Assembly (NCBI RefSeq): GCF_015355755.1
Contig: NZ_JACVEE010000002.1
Span: 1,054,001 to 1,118,000 of the forward strand
Source of the DNA: Nocardia sp. XZ_19_385
GTDB lineage: Bacteria; Actinomycetota; Actinomycetes; Mycobacteriales; Mycobacteriaceae
Reading direction: 5' to 3'
Length of the DNA stretch: 64,000 bases
The notes under the pieces are model-generated. The model was given only the letters and a program-made list of their open reading frames with translations, ran no database searches and was not told the DNA's origin. The translations under genes were made by a program, and so were the position numbers. Of the stretch, positions 50,647-59,377 are shown piece by piece (position 1 is the stretch's first letter; every line of letters starts with the position of its first letter).

Positions 50647-53600
50647 TCATCGTGGTTTCACCAATGGGAAGGGCAGCGTTTCGCGAATGCTTCGCCCGGT
50701 GATGAGCATGACGATTCGATCCACACCCATCCCCAGGCCGCCGGTCGGCGGCATCGCGTGCTCCAGGGCTTGCAGGAAATCCTCGTCCAATTCCATGGCT
50801 TCGGGATCGCCATTGGCCGCGAGCATCGACTGTTCGGTGAGGCGGCGGCGCTGCTCCACCGGATCGGTGAGTTCGCTGTAGGCCGTGCCCAATTCGACGC
50901 CCCACGCCACCAGATCCCAGCGTTCGGCCACGCCCGGGATCGAGCGGTGCGCGCGGGTCAGCGGGGAGACCGAGGTCGGGAAGTCGATGTAGAACGTGGG
51001 CTCCTCGGTGCGCGATTCCACCAGGTGCTCATACATTTCCAGGACGACCTGGCCGGTGTCCCAGCCGTGCTGATAGGGCACCTCGGCTTTGTCGCAGTGC
51101 GCGCGCAGGTCCTCCAGCGTTGTCTCCGGGGTGATTTCGGCGCCGATCGCCTCCGACACCGCGCCGTGCACGGTCTTCACCGTCCAGTTACCGGAGATGT
51201 CGATTTCGTCGAAGGTCCCGTCTTCCGCGCCGGGCCGCAGCGCGACCATCTTCCCGTTGGCCGCGACCGCCGCGTGCTGGATCAGCTGCCGGCAGGTGTC
51301 CATCATCCGCTGGTAATCACTGTGTGCCTCATAGGCTTCCAGGATCGTGAACTCCGGGTTGTGGCTGAAGTCCACGCCTTCGTTGCGGAAGGTGCGGCCC
51401 AGTTCGAAGACCTTCTCCATGCCGCCCACGCAGAGCCGCTTCAAATACAGTTCGGGCGCGATCCGCAGGTAGAGATCCAAGTCGTAGGCGTTGATGTGGG
51501 TGACGAACGGGGTCGCGTTGGCGCCGCCGTGCACCTGCTGCAGGATCGGGGTCTCCACCTCGAGATAGCCGAGACCGTTCAGGGAATCCCGCAGCGAGCG
51601 CACCACCGCGCTGCGCTTGGCCAGGATCTCCCGGGTCTCCGGGTTGATCGCCATGTCGACGTAGCGCTGGCGCACCCGCGCTTCCGGATCGGCGAGGCCT
51701 TTCCACTTGTCCGGCAACGGATGCAGGCATTTGCCGTTCATCCGCCAGTCCGCGGCCAGCAGGGATAGCTCGCCCTGCCGGCTGGTGCCGATCTGACCGC
51801 TGACCTCGATCAGGTCGCCGAGGTCGAAGAATTCGGTGAACTCGGCGCTGCGTTCCGCGCCGACCCGGTCCCGGTCGATGACCAGCTGGATGTCGTCGGA
51901 CCAGTCCCGCACCACCGCGAAGATGACGCCGCCGTAGTCGCGAATCCGCAAGAGCCGGCCACAGATTCGGACCGTGGTGCCGCGCGGTGAACGCCGGGCG
52001 GCGGCCACGGTGTGGGTCGGCGGGTAGGCGGTCGGGTAGGCGTCGACGCCCGCGGCGTTGAGCCGGTCCAGCTTGTCCATGCGCACCCGGACCTGCTCGG
52101 GGCGACGCGGGAACTGTTCCTCCGCTTCGAGTTCCGGCGGCTCCGGCGGACTGCCGTCGGCGTGCAAACCGGTCATGGTCGCGGGGACGGCGCTGTGCAG
52201 ACCGGTGTGGACGATGGTTTCCGGGTCGCGCCCGAAGCGCGGCAGGAAGCCCTCGGCCAGCGCGCTCGCGATGGCGACGCGGGGCAGGTGTCTGCGCTCC
52301 TCGAACAGGAAGAACCGTGGCACCCAATGCGGCTGGTACTTCACGTTCGAGCGGTACAGCGCCTCCAGCTGCCACCACCGCGAGAAGAACATCAGCACAC
52401 CGCGCCACATCCGCAGCACCGGCCCGGCGCCGATCCGCGCGCCCTCCTCGAACACCGAGCGGAACACCGCGAAGTTCAGCGACACCTTGGTGATGCCGTG
52501 CTGCTCGGAGGTCAGCGCCAGCTGGGAGATCATCAGCTCCATCACGCCGTTGGGGCCGTGCGGATCCCGGCGCATCAGCTCCAGCGAGGCGCCGGTGCGG
52601 CCCCAGGGCACCAGCGACAGCATGCCGAGCACGTCGTCGTGACTGTTCACCGCTTCCACGAGCAGGCAGTCGCCGTCGAGGGGATCGCCGAGCCGGCCCA
52701 GAGCCATGGAGAAACCACGCTCGGTTTCGGTGTCCCGCCAGGCATCCGCCCGCGCGATCACCTGCTGGAACTCTTCGGCGGGGATATCGCGGTGCCGCCG
52801 GATCCGCACGGTCACACCGTGTTTGCGCAACCGGTTCGCGGCTTGGCGGACCTGTTTGAGCTCCGGCCCGGCCAGCGAGAAACCGCGGGTGTCGAGGATC
52901 GCTTCGTCACCGAGTCGCAGCGCCGAGAGCCCGGCCCGGCGGAAGGCGGTCGCACCTGTCTCGCTGGCGCCCATGACCGCCGGCGCCCAGCCGAATTGGT
53001 CGGCCTGCCGCAGCCAGGCATCGATCGCCTGCGGCCAGGCCTCGCGGATGCCGATCGGGTCGCCACTGGCCAGGCAGACACCGAGTTCGACGCGATAGGT
53101 GATCGCGGCCTTGCCGTTCGGGGCGAACACCACCGCCTTGTCGCGGCGGGTGGCGAAGTAGCCGAGCGAGTCCTCGACATCGGAGCGTTCCAGCAGCCCG
53201 CGGATCGCCGACTCGTCGGTGCCGGTCATCGCGTTGTCCGCGCGCTGCGAGCGCAGCAGCACGATCACCGCCGCCAGCAACGCGGCCGCGCCGAACAGGC
53301 CGAGCAGGAAGTTCACGAATTGGTGTGGGCGGCCGTCGAAGTGCTCGTTGTCCACCAGCACCGCGGCCGTCACCCGGTAGACCGCCCAGCCGGGACGCTG
53401 CCAGCCCGTCGGCAACGTGCCGGGGAACAGTTCCACCAGACCCCAGCCGAGCAGGCAGCCCGCCGCGAGTCCCCCGGCGAGCACGCCCAGCGCTTTCCAG
53501 CCCGCGCCGGAACGCACCCGGGTGTAGAACTCCCGCCACGACGCCAGCAGCAAGCCCAGCACGATGACGTGCACGACCAGCGCCACCAGCGCGTGCATGC

Positions 53601-54012
53601 TGCCGCTGTCGGCGAATTCGAGGGCGTTGGCGACCGACCACAGCACCGTGTAGCCGACGAGCAGCCACCAGGCGATGCGTTTGCGGCTGGCCACCGCACC
53701 GGCCAGCAGTCCGACGATGAGCGCCCACATGAGGTTCGTGTCGGGCGCGTCGATGTAGTAGTCGTCGATGTAGTGCCGCGGCGTGTGGGTCAGGAACCGG
53801 AAGCCGGGGGACAGACTCCACAGAAAACAGACAACCGCGAACACGCCGAGGGTCGTCGCCGCGATGTGCGGGACGTCGGTTAGGCGTCCGTGGCCGCGAT
53901 GGGGGATGGAAGGAGGCGCAGCCGGCGGGGTGGGTGAACTCTGTGGGATAGGTCTATTCGATCTTTCAGGCGGGTGTTCTGTGGTGCGGTGCTCGCCTTG
54001 CGTGGAAGTCAC
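50647..54012 (-). CDS. lysX: Bifunctional lysylphosphatidylglycerol synthase/lysyl-tRNA synthetase
   Basis: About 1121 residues from GTG 54012 (GTG 54036 is possible but lies inside a repeat hairpin). A Pro-rich N-terminus, about seven membrane helices (roughly residues 45-270) and a DUF2156/MprF-type aminoacyl-transferase domain (about 285-590; [47 protein letters not shown]) come first. An OB-fold anticodon-binding domain ([18 protein letters not shown]) and a class II LysRS catalytic core ([57 protein letters not shown]) follow. It charges tRNA-Lys and transfers lysine to phosphatidylglycerol, lowering membrane negative charge and raising resistance to cationic peptides, as LysX does in mycobacteria. 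Confidence 0.95.
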   Translation of the reverse strand: MTSTQGEHRTTEHPPERSNRPIPQSSPTPPAAPPSIPHRGHGRLTDVPHIAATTLGVFAVVCFLWSLSPGFRFLTHTPRHYIDDYYIDAPDTNLMWALIVGLLAGAVASRKRIAWWLLVGYTVLWSVANALEFADSGSMHALVALVVHVIVLGLLLASWREFYTRVRSGAGWKALGVLAGGLAAGCLLGWGLVELFPGTLPTGWQRPGWAVYRVTAAVLVDNEHFDGRPHQFVNFLLGLFGAAALLAAVIVLLRSQRADNAMTGTDESAIRGLLERSDVEDSLGYFATRRDKAVVFAPNGKAAITYRVELGVCLASGDPIGIREAWPQAIDAWLRQADQFGWAPAVMGASETGATAFRRAGLSALRLGDEAILDTRGFSLAGPELKQVRQAANRLRKHGVTVRIRRHRDIPAEEFQQVIARADAWRDTETERGFSMALGRLGDPLDGDCLLVEAVNSHDDVLGMLSLVPWGRTGASLELMRRDPHGPNGVMELMISQLALTSEQHGITKVSLNFAVFRSVFEEGARIGAGPVLRMWRGVLMFFSRWWQLEALYRSNVKYQPHWVPRFFLFEERRHLPRVAIASALAEGFLPRFGRDPETIVHTGLHSAVPATMTGLHADGSPPEPPELEAEEQFPRRPEQVRVRMDKLDRLNAAGVDAYPTAYPPTHTVAAARRSPRGTTVRICGRLLRIRDYGGVIFAVVRDWSDDIQLVIDRDRVGAERSAEFTEFFDLGDLIEVSGQIGTSRQGELSLLAADWRMNGKCLHPLPDKWKGLADPEARVRQRYVDMAINPETREILAKRSAVVRSLRDSLNGLGYLEVETPILQQVHGGANATPFVTHINAYDLDLYLRIAPELYLKRLCVGGMEKVFELGRTFRNEGVDFSHNPEFTILEAYEAHSDYQRMMDTCRQLIQHAAVAANGKMVALRPGAEDGTFDEIDISGNWTVKTVHGAVSEAIGAEITPETTLEDLRAHCDKAEVPYQHGWDTGQVVLEMYEHLVESRTEEPTFYIDFPTSVSPLTRAHRSIPGVAERWDLVAWGVELGTAYSELTDPVEQRRRLTEQSMLAANGDPEAMELDEDFLQALEHAMPPTGGLGMGVDRIVMLITGRSIRETLPFPLVKPR

Positions 54013-54027
54013 CGAACCAGTGTGCTG

Positions 54028-54113
54028 GATCCGCACGACGAACCCTCGCTGGCGCTCGGGTGCGTCGTGCGGATCTGGCTCGAGGTGTTGCCGGATTCGC
54101 TTCGCTCAGCCGG
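54028..54113. repeat. Hairpin repeat element, copy 2
   Basis: Perfect 13 bp stem GATCCGCACGACG (54028-54040) with its complement (54063-54075), around AACCCTCGCTGGCGCTCGGG, which equals copy 1 except one base. Then GATCTGGCTCGAGGTG and a second, weaker hairpin (CCGG...CCGG, 54091-54113). It overlaps the region just upstream of lysX. Confidence 0.7.
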
Positions 54114-54198
54114 TTCTCGGCGCGTCGCATACGCGTGTCAGTCGGCACGGCGGGGGTGGGCGTTCCGGTGAGTTGGACGGCAAGGTAAGCATGTAGCC

Positions 54199-54417
54199 AT
54201 GTCAGATCCAGTCGAAGTGCCGATCGAGGACGAAGGAATCCGGCTCGGCCAGTTTCTGAAGCTGGCCAGCCTGATCGACTCCGGGTCCGAGGCCAAGACC
54301 GTGATCGCGAACGGTCTGGTCCGGGTGAACGACGAGGTGGAACTACGGCGCGGACGGCAGTTGGTCGTCGGCGACGTCGTCACCCTCGCCGGCCGCCGCG
54401 CCATCGTCTCGGCTTAG
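54199..54417 (+). CDS. Small S4 RNA-binding domain protein
   Basis: 72 residues, essentially one S4 domain (YbcJ/RlbA-like): [20 protein letters not shown], then [33 protein letters not shown]. The alpha-L RNA-binding surface and the G-x-V-x-V-N turn are intact. Small stand-alone S4 proteins bind structured RNA, sometimes ribosomal, and their role here is unknown. The gene overlaps the convergent rraA gene by four bases at 54414-54417. Confidence 0.92.
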   Translation: MSDPVEVPIEDEGIRLGQFLKLASLIDSGSEAKTVIANGLVRVNDEVELRRGRQLVVGDVVTLAGRRAIVSA

Positions 54418-54899
54418 TCCTCCGCGCGGACCACGACGCCGTCGTGGTCGCTGTAGAGCATGTCGCCCGGCGTGAAGGTGACGCCGCCGAATTCGACCGG
54501 CACGTTCTTTTCGCCGCTGCCGGTCTGGGTGCTCTTGCGCGGGTTGGTGCCCAGCGCCTTGACGCCGATGTCGAGGGTGCGCAGGATCGCCGAATCGCGC
54601 ACCGCGCCATTGACGATGACACCGGCCCAGCCGTTGTCCACGCCGCGGCCGGCGATGATGTCGCCGACGAGTGCGGTGTGCACGCTGGCGCCGCCGTCGA
54701 CCACCAGGACCGCGCCGTTGCCCGGCTCGCTCAGCGTCTGCTTGACGAGCAGGTTGTCCTGGAAGCAGCGGATGGTGGTGATCCGGCCGGAAAACGCGGC
54801 GCGCCCGCCGAACTGAATGAACTGGGTATCGCAGCTGCGAATCTCCGGGCCGATCTCGTCGGCTAGGTCCGCGGTGGCAACAACATTCGATTCGGTCAT
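54414..54899 (-). CDS. rraA: RraA family protein (RNase E activity regulator / HMG aldolase-like)
   Basis: 161 residues, standard length. RraA fold signatures: [39 protein letters not shown], the [17 protein letters not shown] block and [12 protein letters not shown], with [18 protein letters not shown] at the end. RraA trimers bind RNase E and damp RNA turnover, while relatives are divalent-metal aldolases (Arg and Asp in the NGAVRD region are kept). It is convergent with and overlaps the S4 gene by 4 bases. Confidence 0.93.
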   Translation of the reverse strand: MTESNVVATADLADEIGPEIRSCDTQFIQFGGRAAFSGRITTIRCFQDNLLVKQTLSEPGNGAVLVVDGGASVHTALVGDIIAGRGVDNGWAGVIVNGAVRDSAILRTLDIGVKALGTNPRKSTQTGSGEKNVPVEFGGVTFTPGDMLYSDHDGVVVRAED

Positions 54900-54929
54900 G
54901 GGCTCAGCCTAAGCCTGTGACCTGCATCT

Positions 54930-55307
54930 CTAGCGACCGTGGCGGCGTTCATAGTCCAGACGGTCGGATTCGTTGCGGGCCCGCGCGTCGGAGTCCGCGA
55001 GTTCCGGATCGAGACCGTGCTTGATCAGACGATGCCGCCGGTAGACGTAGAGCAGCGCGATCGTGAAATAGACAAGCGGCAGATACAGCAACGCCATCAT
55101 GCCGAGGCCCACCCACTTCGGGCCCGGGACCAGCAAGAAGATGCACAGCACCGGCACGATCGGCAGCAGGAAGCGCGTCAGATAGCGTCGGGTGGCGCCG
55201 GGGCCGGTGAGATCGTCGCGCACCCAGTCGGACATGGACGGCGGCAGGGTGCGTCCGCAGATGTAGCCGATCCGCTGGGTGAAAGTCGGCGTGGTCCGCT
55301 CGGTCAT
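54930..55307 (-). CDS. DUF5313-like membrane protein
   Basis: 125 residues. The N-terminus RIGYICGRTLPPSMSDWVRDDLTGPGATRRYLTR is the recognisable family block, followed by two membrane helices (about 48-66 and 72-92), a basic YRRHRLIKHGLDPELADSDARARNESDRLDYERRHGR tail and a Cys in the first helix. DUF5313 is an actinobacterial family of unknown function. I recall the family by the C/GRTLP-x-W-V-x-x-D pattern and am only moderately sure of the number. Same strand as rraA, 30 bases upstream of it. Confidence 0.72.
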   Translation of the reverse strand: MTERTTPTFTQRIGYICGRTLPPSMSDWVRDDLTGPGATRRYLTRFLLPIVPVLCIFLLVPGPKWVGLGMMALLYLPLVYFTIALLYVYRRHRLIKHGLDPELADSDARARNESDRLDYERRHGR

Positions 55308-55367
55308 GCGTTCAGCATCCCACTAGATATCCCGGCGGCACGGCGTTGGGCGGCCGGTAGGCATTCG

Positions 55368-55841
55368 TCAGTGGGCGTCGGGCTGCTGGGCGCGGGTGCG
55401 GTGGAACTCGGTGATCTGCTTGATCAGGTTCTCGGTGGTGTGCTTGACCGCGATCTTCACGAACGGCTCGATGGTGCGGCCCAGCGCCTTGCCCGCGAGA
55501 CCGCCCGGCACCCGGTAGTCGACGATCGCGTCGATGGTGCACTCGTCGGCGCTCTTGGCGTGGAACCGGAAGGTGGAGTTGATCTCGAAACCCTTGATCG
55601 TGGTGATGCCGATGGCGGCGTTCTCTTCCCACTTGTTCACCTCGACGCGCGACTTCAGCGAGGCGGGGCCGAGTTTCAGCTGCCCGTCGAACGCGGCGCC
55701 GACGCCTTCGACCTGCGCACCGACCGGCGTGAAGGACTGGATGCCGTACAGAAACTTCGTCAGATTGCGGTAGTCGTTCATGTAGGCGAACGCGGATTCG
55801 GCCGATGCCGCACAGGTTTCGATGATCTTGACTTCGGTCAT
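55368..55841 (-). CDS. SRPBCC (START-like) family protein
   Basis: 157 residues from ATG 55841. A Bet v1/START-type ligand-binding fold is suggested by EVKIIETCAASAESAFAYMNDYRNLTKFLYGIQSFTPVG, a central beta-rich region (FDGQLKLGPASLKSRVEVNKW, AIGITTIKGFEINSTFRFHAKS) and a long C-terminal helix (GRTIEPFVKIAVKHTTENLIKQITEF). Members bind hydrophobic ligands or act in lipid/polyketide chemistry. No catalytic residue is obvious. It lies 60 bases upstream of the DUF5313-like gene on the same strand and downstream of the copper operon. Confidence 0.88.
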   Translation of the reverse strand: MTEVKIIETCAASAESAFAYMNDYRNLTKFLYGIQSFTPVGAQVEGVGAAFDGQLKLGPASLKSRVEVNKWEENAAIGITTIKGFEINSTFRFHAKSADECTIDAIVDYRVPGGLAGKALGRTIEPFVKIAVKHTTENLIKQITEFHRTRAQQPDAH

Positions 55842-55878
55842 GCGGGCCACTGTAACGGGTTCTATAGCGGGTCGCTCT

Positions 55879-56808
55879 TCAGGCTGTGACGGCCAATGTG
55901 GCCGCCAAACCGAAGACAAATGCCATCACTGAGACCTCGATCACGGCCCGCCGCAGCGAGGATTCCGCGGTCATCCGATGGTCGGCGGCCCGGCGCACCC
56001 AGGTGCGGCGCCACCACCAGCCGAGGGCCAGCAGACCCGCCAGCACAACGGCTTTCGCGAGCAGAATGCGCCCGTAACCGGTGGTCACCAACGGGGTGAG
56101 GCCTTCGATGCGGACCAGCCCGTTGACGAGGCCGCTGACCGCGACCGTGCCCGCCAGCGGCAGCGCGACCGCGGAGTAGCGGGGGAGCACCGCGGCCCAC
56201 TCGCCCCGGGCGCGCACCACGAGCGCGAGCGCGACGAGCAGACCGAACCAGGCCGCCGCCGCGAGCGCGTGCACCGCGGCCAGCACCGAACCGAACGGCT
56301 GCTGTGACATATGACCGGTGATCGGCCGCAAAGCCAATGCGACAGCGGCGAATACCAGCACCAGGTCGGTCGAGGCGGAATCCGGCCGCCGGAATGCCAG
56401 CGCCGCGTAACCCGCGACCACCGCGGTGCCGACCAGGATCGCGATCCCGATCTGGCCGCCGCTGATGTCGGTGAGGAAGGTGCCGAACTGGTGCGCGCTC
56501 AGTCGCCGCACCGGCACACCCACCACCTCGGCGGCGTCGAAAACCAGGACCGCCGCCTCGGTCACACACCAGATTCCGGCCAGCGCGGCCAGCGGCCGCC
56601 ACGGCGGATCCAGCCGTTCGTGCAGGCGCGGCAGCGCGGCCAGACCGAGCACGGTGGCGCCGAGGCAGTCGGCGAGCATCCGCACCGTCGCCTCCACGGT
56701 CGCCGAATCCTGGCTGGTCAGAACCCATGCCAGGGCGACGCCGAGCAGCCCGGCCGGGACGAGCACCAGTAAAGTTCCCGCGTCCCGGCCGCCGCTGCCG
56801 CTACTCAC
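55879..56808 (-). CDS. copD: CopD-family copper transport membrane protein
   Basis: 309 residues from GTG 56808 (4-base overlap with copC). About eight membrane helices. The CopD domain is visible in HALAAAAWFGLLVALAL (HxxxxxxWxG), ARGEWAAVLPRYSAVALPLAGTVAVSGLVNGLVRI and LLAKAVVLAGLLALGWWWRR. CopD moves copper across the inner membrane from or to periplasmic CopC. It is the last gene of a four-gene operon: membrane protein, YcnI, CopC, CopD. Confidence 0.9.
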   Translation of the reverse strand: MSSGSGGRDAGTLLVLVPAGLLGVALAWVLTSQDSATVEATVRMLADCLGATVLGLAALPRLHERLDPPWRPLAALAGIWCVTEAAVLVFDAAEVVGVPVRRLSAHQFGTFLTDISGGQIGIAILVGTAVVAGYAALAFRRPDSASTDLVLVFAAVALALRPITGHMSQQPFGSVLAAVHALAAAAWFGLLVALALVVRARGEWAAVLPRYSAVALPLAGTVAVSGLVNGLVRIEGLTPLVTTGYGRILLAKAVVLAGLLALGWWWRRTWVRRAADHRMTAESSLRRAVIEVSVMAFVFGLAATLAVTA

Positions 56809-57359
56809 TTGCCGGCTTTCCCTTTCCCGCCGAACAGCGCGAAGGCCAGACCGCCGCCGAACAGCGCGACCGCACCGGCGACGAAGACCCACAACGGAAC
56901 TCCGCCGTCCTCGTCGTCGCCGTCGGCGTTCGCCTTGGCGTCCGCGCGCGGGCCCGGGCTGCCGGCGCCGGCTTTGGTCAGCGTGAAAGTCCTGGTGCCG
57001 CTGACCGGATGGCCGTCGGCGGAGGTGATGCGGTAAGCCACGGTGTACTCACCGGCCGGACCGAGATCGCCGACGTCCACGCTGACGGTGTTGCCCTCGA
57101 CCACCGGGCTGCCCTTGGACCACAGGTTGCGGTCCGGCGGGCCCACCACGGTTAGCGACGGGAAGTTGGGCTGTAGGTCCTCGTTGAAGGTGATCGAGAC
57201 CTTCCCGGGGCTGGCGTCGATGCTGGCGCCGTCGGCGGGGACGCTGGCGACCGGTGCGGAGTGCGCCGCCGCCGGACCCGCACCGGCCACGCCGAATCCG
57301 AGCAGGAGCGCACCCGCGCCCAGCGCGCCGAGCACCCGGGTTGTCATGGCGCGCTTCAC
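56805..57359 (-). CDS. copC: CopC-domain periplasmic copper-binding protein with C-terminal anchor
   Basis: 184 residues. Signal peptide MTTRVLGALGAGALLLGFGVAGAG with cleavage at AAA|HSAPVASVPADG; the mature N-terminus His is the Cu(II) ligand of the family. CopC beta-barrel strands: VSITFNEDLQPNFPSLTVVG, then GPAGEYTVAYRITSADGHPVSGTRTFTL (the second histidine, in DGHPVSG). A Pro/Gly/acidic spacer and a C-terminal helix (PLWVFVAGAVALFGGGLAFALFGG) with a lysine-rich end anchor it to the membrane. It overlaps ycnI and copD by four bases each. Confidence 0.92.
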   Translation of the reverse strand: MKRAMTTRVLGALGAGALLLGFGVAGAGPAAAHSAPVASVPADGASIDASPGKVSITFNEDLQPNFPSLTVVGPPDRNLWSKGSPVVEGNTVSVDVGDLGPAGEYTVAYRITSADGHPVSGTRTFTLTKAGAGSPGPRADAKANADGDDEDGGVPLWVFVAGAVALFGGGLAFALFGGKGKAGK

Positions 57360-58012
57360 GACTTGCGTCCGCGGATGACGTTGCCCAGGCCGAGCGCGAC
57401 AGCGAGGATGCCGAGGCCGAGTCCGGCGCCGCCGAGCCAGCGCGCGGTGTCGTCGGTGGTCTTGGCCGCGCTCGCCTCGGCAGTGTCGACCTTGTGGCCG
57501 TTCTCGGGATCGTCCTTGCTCGCCGCCAGCGTCAGCGTCGGCGCGGGGTGCTCGGGCTCGGAGCCGTCGGACTTCGCCGACTGATCCCAGGCCACGACCT
57601 TGCCGTCGCTGTAGGTCTGCTTGGCCGGGAAACTCACCGTAGCTTCCTTCGGCAGCGGGCCGACCGACAGCACGAACCGCTGGAACTGGCCCGGCGCGAC
57701 GCCCGGATTACCGGGATCCGCGGTCCAGGTCACCGAGACGGCTTCCTTCTTGTCGTTCTTCTCCACCTTGGAGCTCCAGCCCGGAATCGGCTCGGTGCGA
57801 GCGCTTTTCAGGTTCGGCAGGGTGACGGTGAGCGCGGTGGTCGAGGCGGTGTCCGACTCGGTCGGCACCCGGAAGGTCGCGACCGAGTACTTCCCCTGCT
57901 GGGCGCCGGGCGCGTCCACGGTGACATGGGCGGCGGCGGTGCCACCGGCGAGCAGGACCAGGCCGACGGCGGGCACGATCGCGCCGCAGGCACGCAGAAC
58001 AGAACTACGCAT
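57356..58012 (-). CDS. YcnI-family (DUF1775) copper-associated protein
   Basis: 218 residues from ATG 58012. Signal peptide MRSSVLRACGAIVPAVGLVLL with cleavage near AAA|HVTVDAPGA; the mature His1 and the Trp in PIPGWSSKVEK (Cu(II) site with the N-terminal His brace) are those of YcnI. Domain signatures QQGKYSVATFRVPTESDTASTTALTVTLP and FQRFVLSVGPLP are present. A C-terminal helix anchors it. It probably binds copper outside the membrane and passes it to CopC/CopD. Overlaps copC by four bases. Confidence 0.92.
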   Translation of the reverse strand: MRSSVLRACGAIVPAVGLVLLAGGTAAAHVTVDAPGAQQGKYSVATFRVPTESDTASTTALTVTLPNLKSARTEPIPGWSSKVEKNDKKEAVSVTWTADPGNPGVAPGQFQRFVLSVGPLPKEATVSFPAKQTYSDGKVVAWDQSAKSDGSEPEHPAPTLTLAASKDDPENGHKVDTAEASAAKTTDDTARWLGGAGLGLGILAVALGLGNVIRGRKS

Positions 58013-58058
58013 GATGAAAGACTTTCTCTCCGAATGGGATTGCGAAAGGGTGCGGCGG

Positions 58059-58586
58059 TCAGGCGGGCACCGGTGGTGCGCGCGGACCGATCGCGCCATT
58101 CGGATGAAAGCCGTAACGGCCGACGCCAGGTGCGGCCCAGCCCGTCGTCGGAACCTGGGGGCGTGGCTCGCGTGGCCGCGTCAACGCAGACCGAAGTGCA
58201 CCCGAGGCAACAAGATAGAGCCGCTGCGCGAGCAGAATGAGCGCCGCGCCGACCACCGTCGCGACGGCGTGCGCGGCCAGCATCCAGCCACCCGGCAGCT
58301 GCGCCGATGCGGGCGCATGGTCGTGCCCATTGAATTCGGAAAGCACACTGTGACTGGCGAATTGACCCGCCGCCAGCAGCGCGAGCACCCCGAGCACCCC
58401 GAGCCGGCTGCGCGCCGAAGGCAGTACCGCCGCGGCACTTCCGGTCAGCGCGGCGACCAGCAGCATCAGCGCGCCCTCGGCCGACCCCGGGAAATCACCG
58501 CCCGCCGTGCCGTGCGCGGCGATGGCGAGCGTGGCGACCATCGCGCCGACGACACCGCCGACCAGGACCTGGGGTGGTCTGGTCAT
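58059..58586 (-). CDS. Membrane protein at the head of the copper operon
   Basis: 175 residues. About four membrane helices (roughly 8-28, 38-56, 63-83 and 100-122). The loop between helices 3 and 4 carries histidines (HSVLSEFNGHDHAPASAQ) that could bind metal. A basic and Pro-rich cytoplasmic tail of about 50 residues ends it. I do not recognise the family. The His-rich loop plus its place 47 bases upstream of ycnI suggest copper binding or transport (inference). Confidence 0.72.
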   Translation of the reverse strand: MTRPPQVLVGGVVGAMVATLAIAAHGTAGGDFPGSAEGALMLLVAALTGSAAAVLPSARSRLGVLGVLALLAAGQFASHSVLSEFNGHDHAPASAQLPGGWMLAAHAVATVVGAALILLAQRLYLVASGALRSALTRPREPRPQVPTTGWAAPGVGRYGFHPNGAIGPRAPPVPA

Positions 58587-58617
58587 GCCGGTCTCGCCGC
58601 GCTATCCATGGTTTCGC

Positions 58618-59238
58618 TCAGCTGACGCCGAGGCGGGCGAGCACTTCGGTCTCGATGGTGGTGAGCTCGTGGCCGATCGAGGTGTGCACGGCCCGGCGGC
58701 GCGCCGGCGGCATCTGCTCGGCGGTCCGCACGGCGGCGCTGAGGCTGTCCAGCCGATCGCGGGTGGCCAGGGAGAACTCGCCCTGATCGGTGATCTTCGC
58801 CAGGGCCGCTTCGGTATTGGCGATGCGGGCGTGCAGTTTCCCGCCGTGGCCGCTGAAGTCGCCGAGCTGGTCGATACCGATGCCGAGCTGCTGGGCGCGG
58901 CGGGCGTCGAGCTGCGCGCGGACAATGGTGGCGGCGCGGTAGGCCAGCGGTGCGAGCACCGGCACCAGGATCCGGGCCACGCCAAGGTATTTGCGGACCT
59001 GGGCCGCGCTGAACGGGTCGCGCTCGGCTTTGGCCGCGAGCTTGTTGGCGGCTTTCTCCTCGGCCTGGAACGCGGCGATCTGCGCCTTGGCGACCTCGCG
59101 CTGGGTGCGAGCTTCCGCGCGCTTGGCCTTACGGGTGATCTTGGCCCCGTACTTGGCCTCCAAGGCAGCCTTGTGCTTGAGGGCTTTCGCCTCGGCCCGG
59201 CGGCTCGGCCGCCGCTTGCGCTTCGTGAACAACCCCAT
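58618..59238 (-). CDS. DUF6474-like basic coiled-coil protein
   Basis: 206 residues from ATG 59238, which has GGAGGG 7 bases upstream. Residues 1-75 are extremely basic and helical (MGLFTKRKRRPSRRAEAKALKHKAAL, then KAKRAEARTQREVAKAQ), likely a coiled coil or nucleic-acid/membrane surface binder. A short hydrophobic segment (YLGVARILVPVLAPLAYRAATIV) and a helical C-terminus (QLGDFSGHGGKLHARIANTEAAL, SLSAAVRTAEQMPPARRRAVHTSIGHELTTIETEVLARLG) follow. The family number is from memory. Such proteins are conserved hypotheticals in Nocardia and Rhodococcus. Function unknown. Confidence 0.75.
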   Translation of the reverse strand: MGLFTKRKRRPSRRAEAKALKHKAALEAKYGAKITRKAKRAEARTQREVAKAQIAAFQAEEKAANKLAAKAERDPFSAAQVRKYLGVARILVPVLAPLAYRAATIVRAQLDARRAQQLGIGIDQLGDFSGHGGKLHARIANTEAALAKITDQGEFSLATRDRLDSLSAAVRTAEQMPPARRRAVHTSIGHELTTIETEVLARLGVS

Positions 59239-59377
59239 CGAAGGCCCTCCGTCATGCTGGTTCGCCACGGCGGATCGACGTGCACAAACGCCCGTCCGCC
59301 CATGTCACACGGTTTGCCAGTACCCTATCGGTTCCCGGGGCATCGCTGCCATCGGGTGAACCCGCGCATGTCGACCG

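Noticed and set aside
52012..53883. 623-codon plus-strand frame opposite lysX
   Set aside because: Antisense shadow, no family features.
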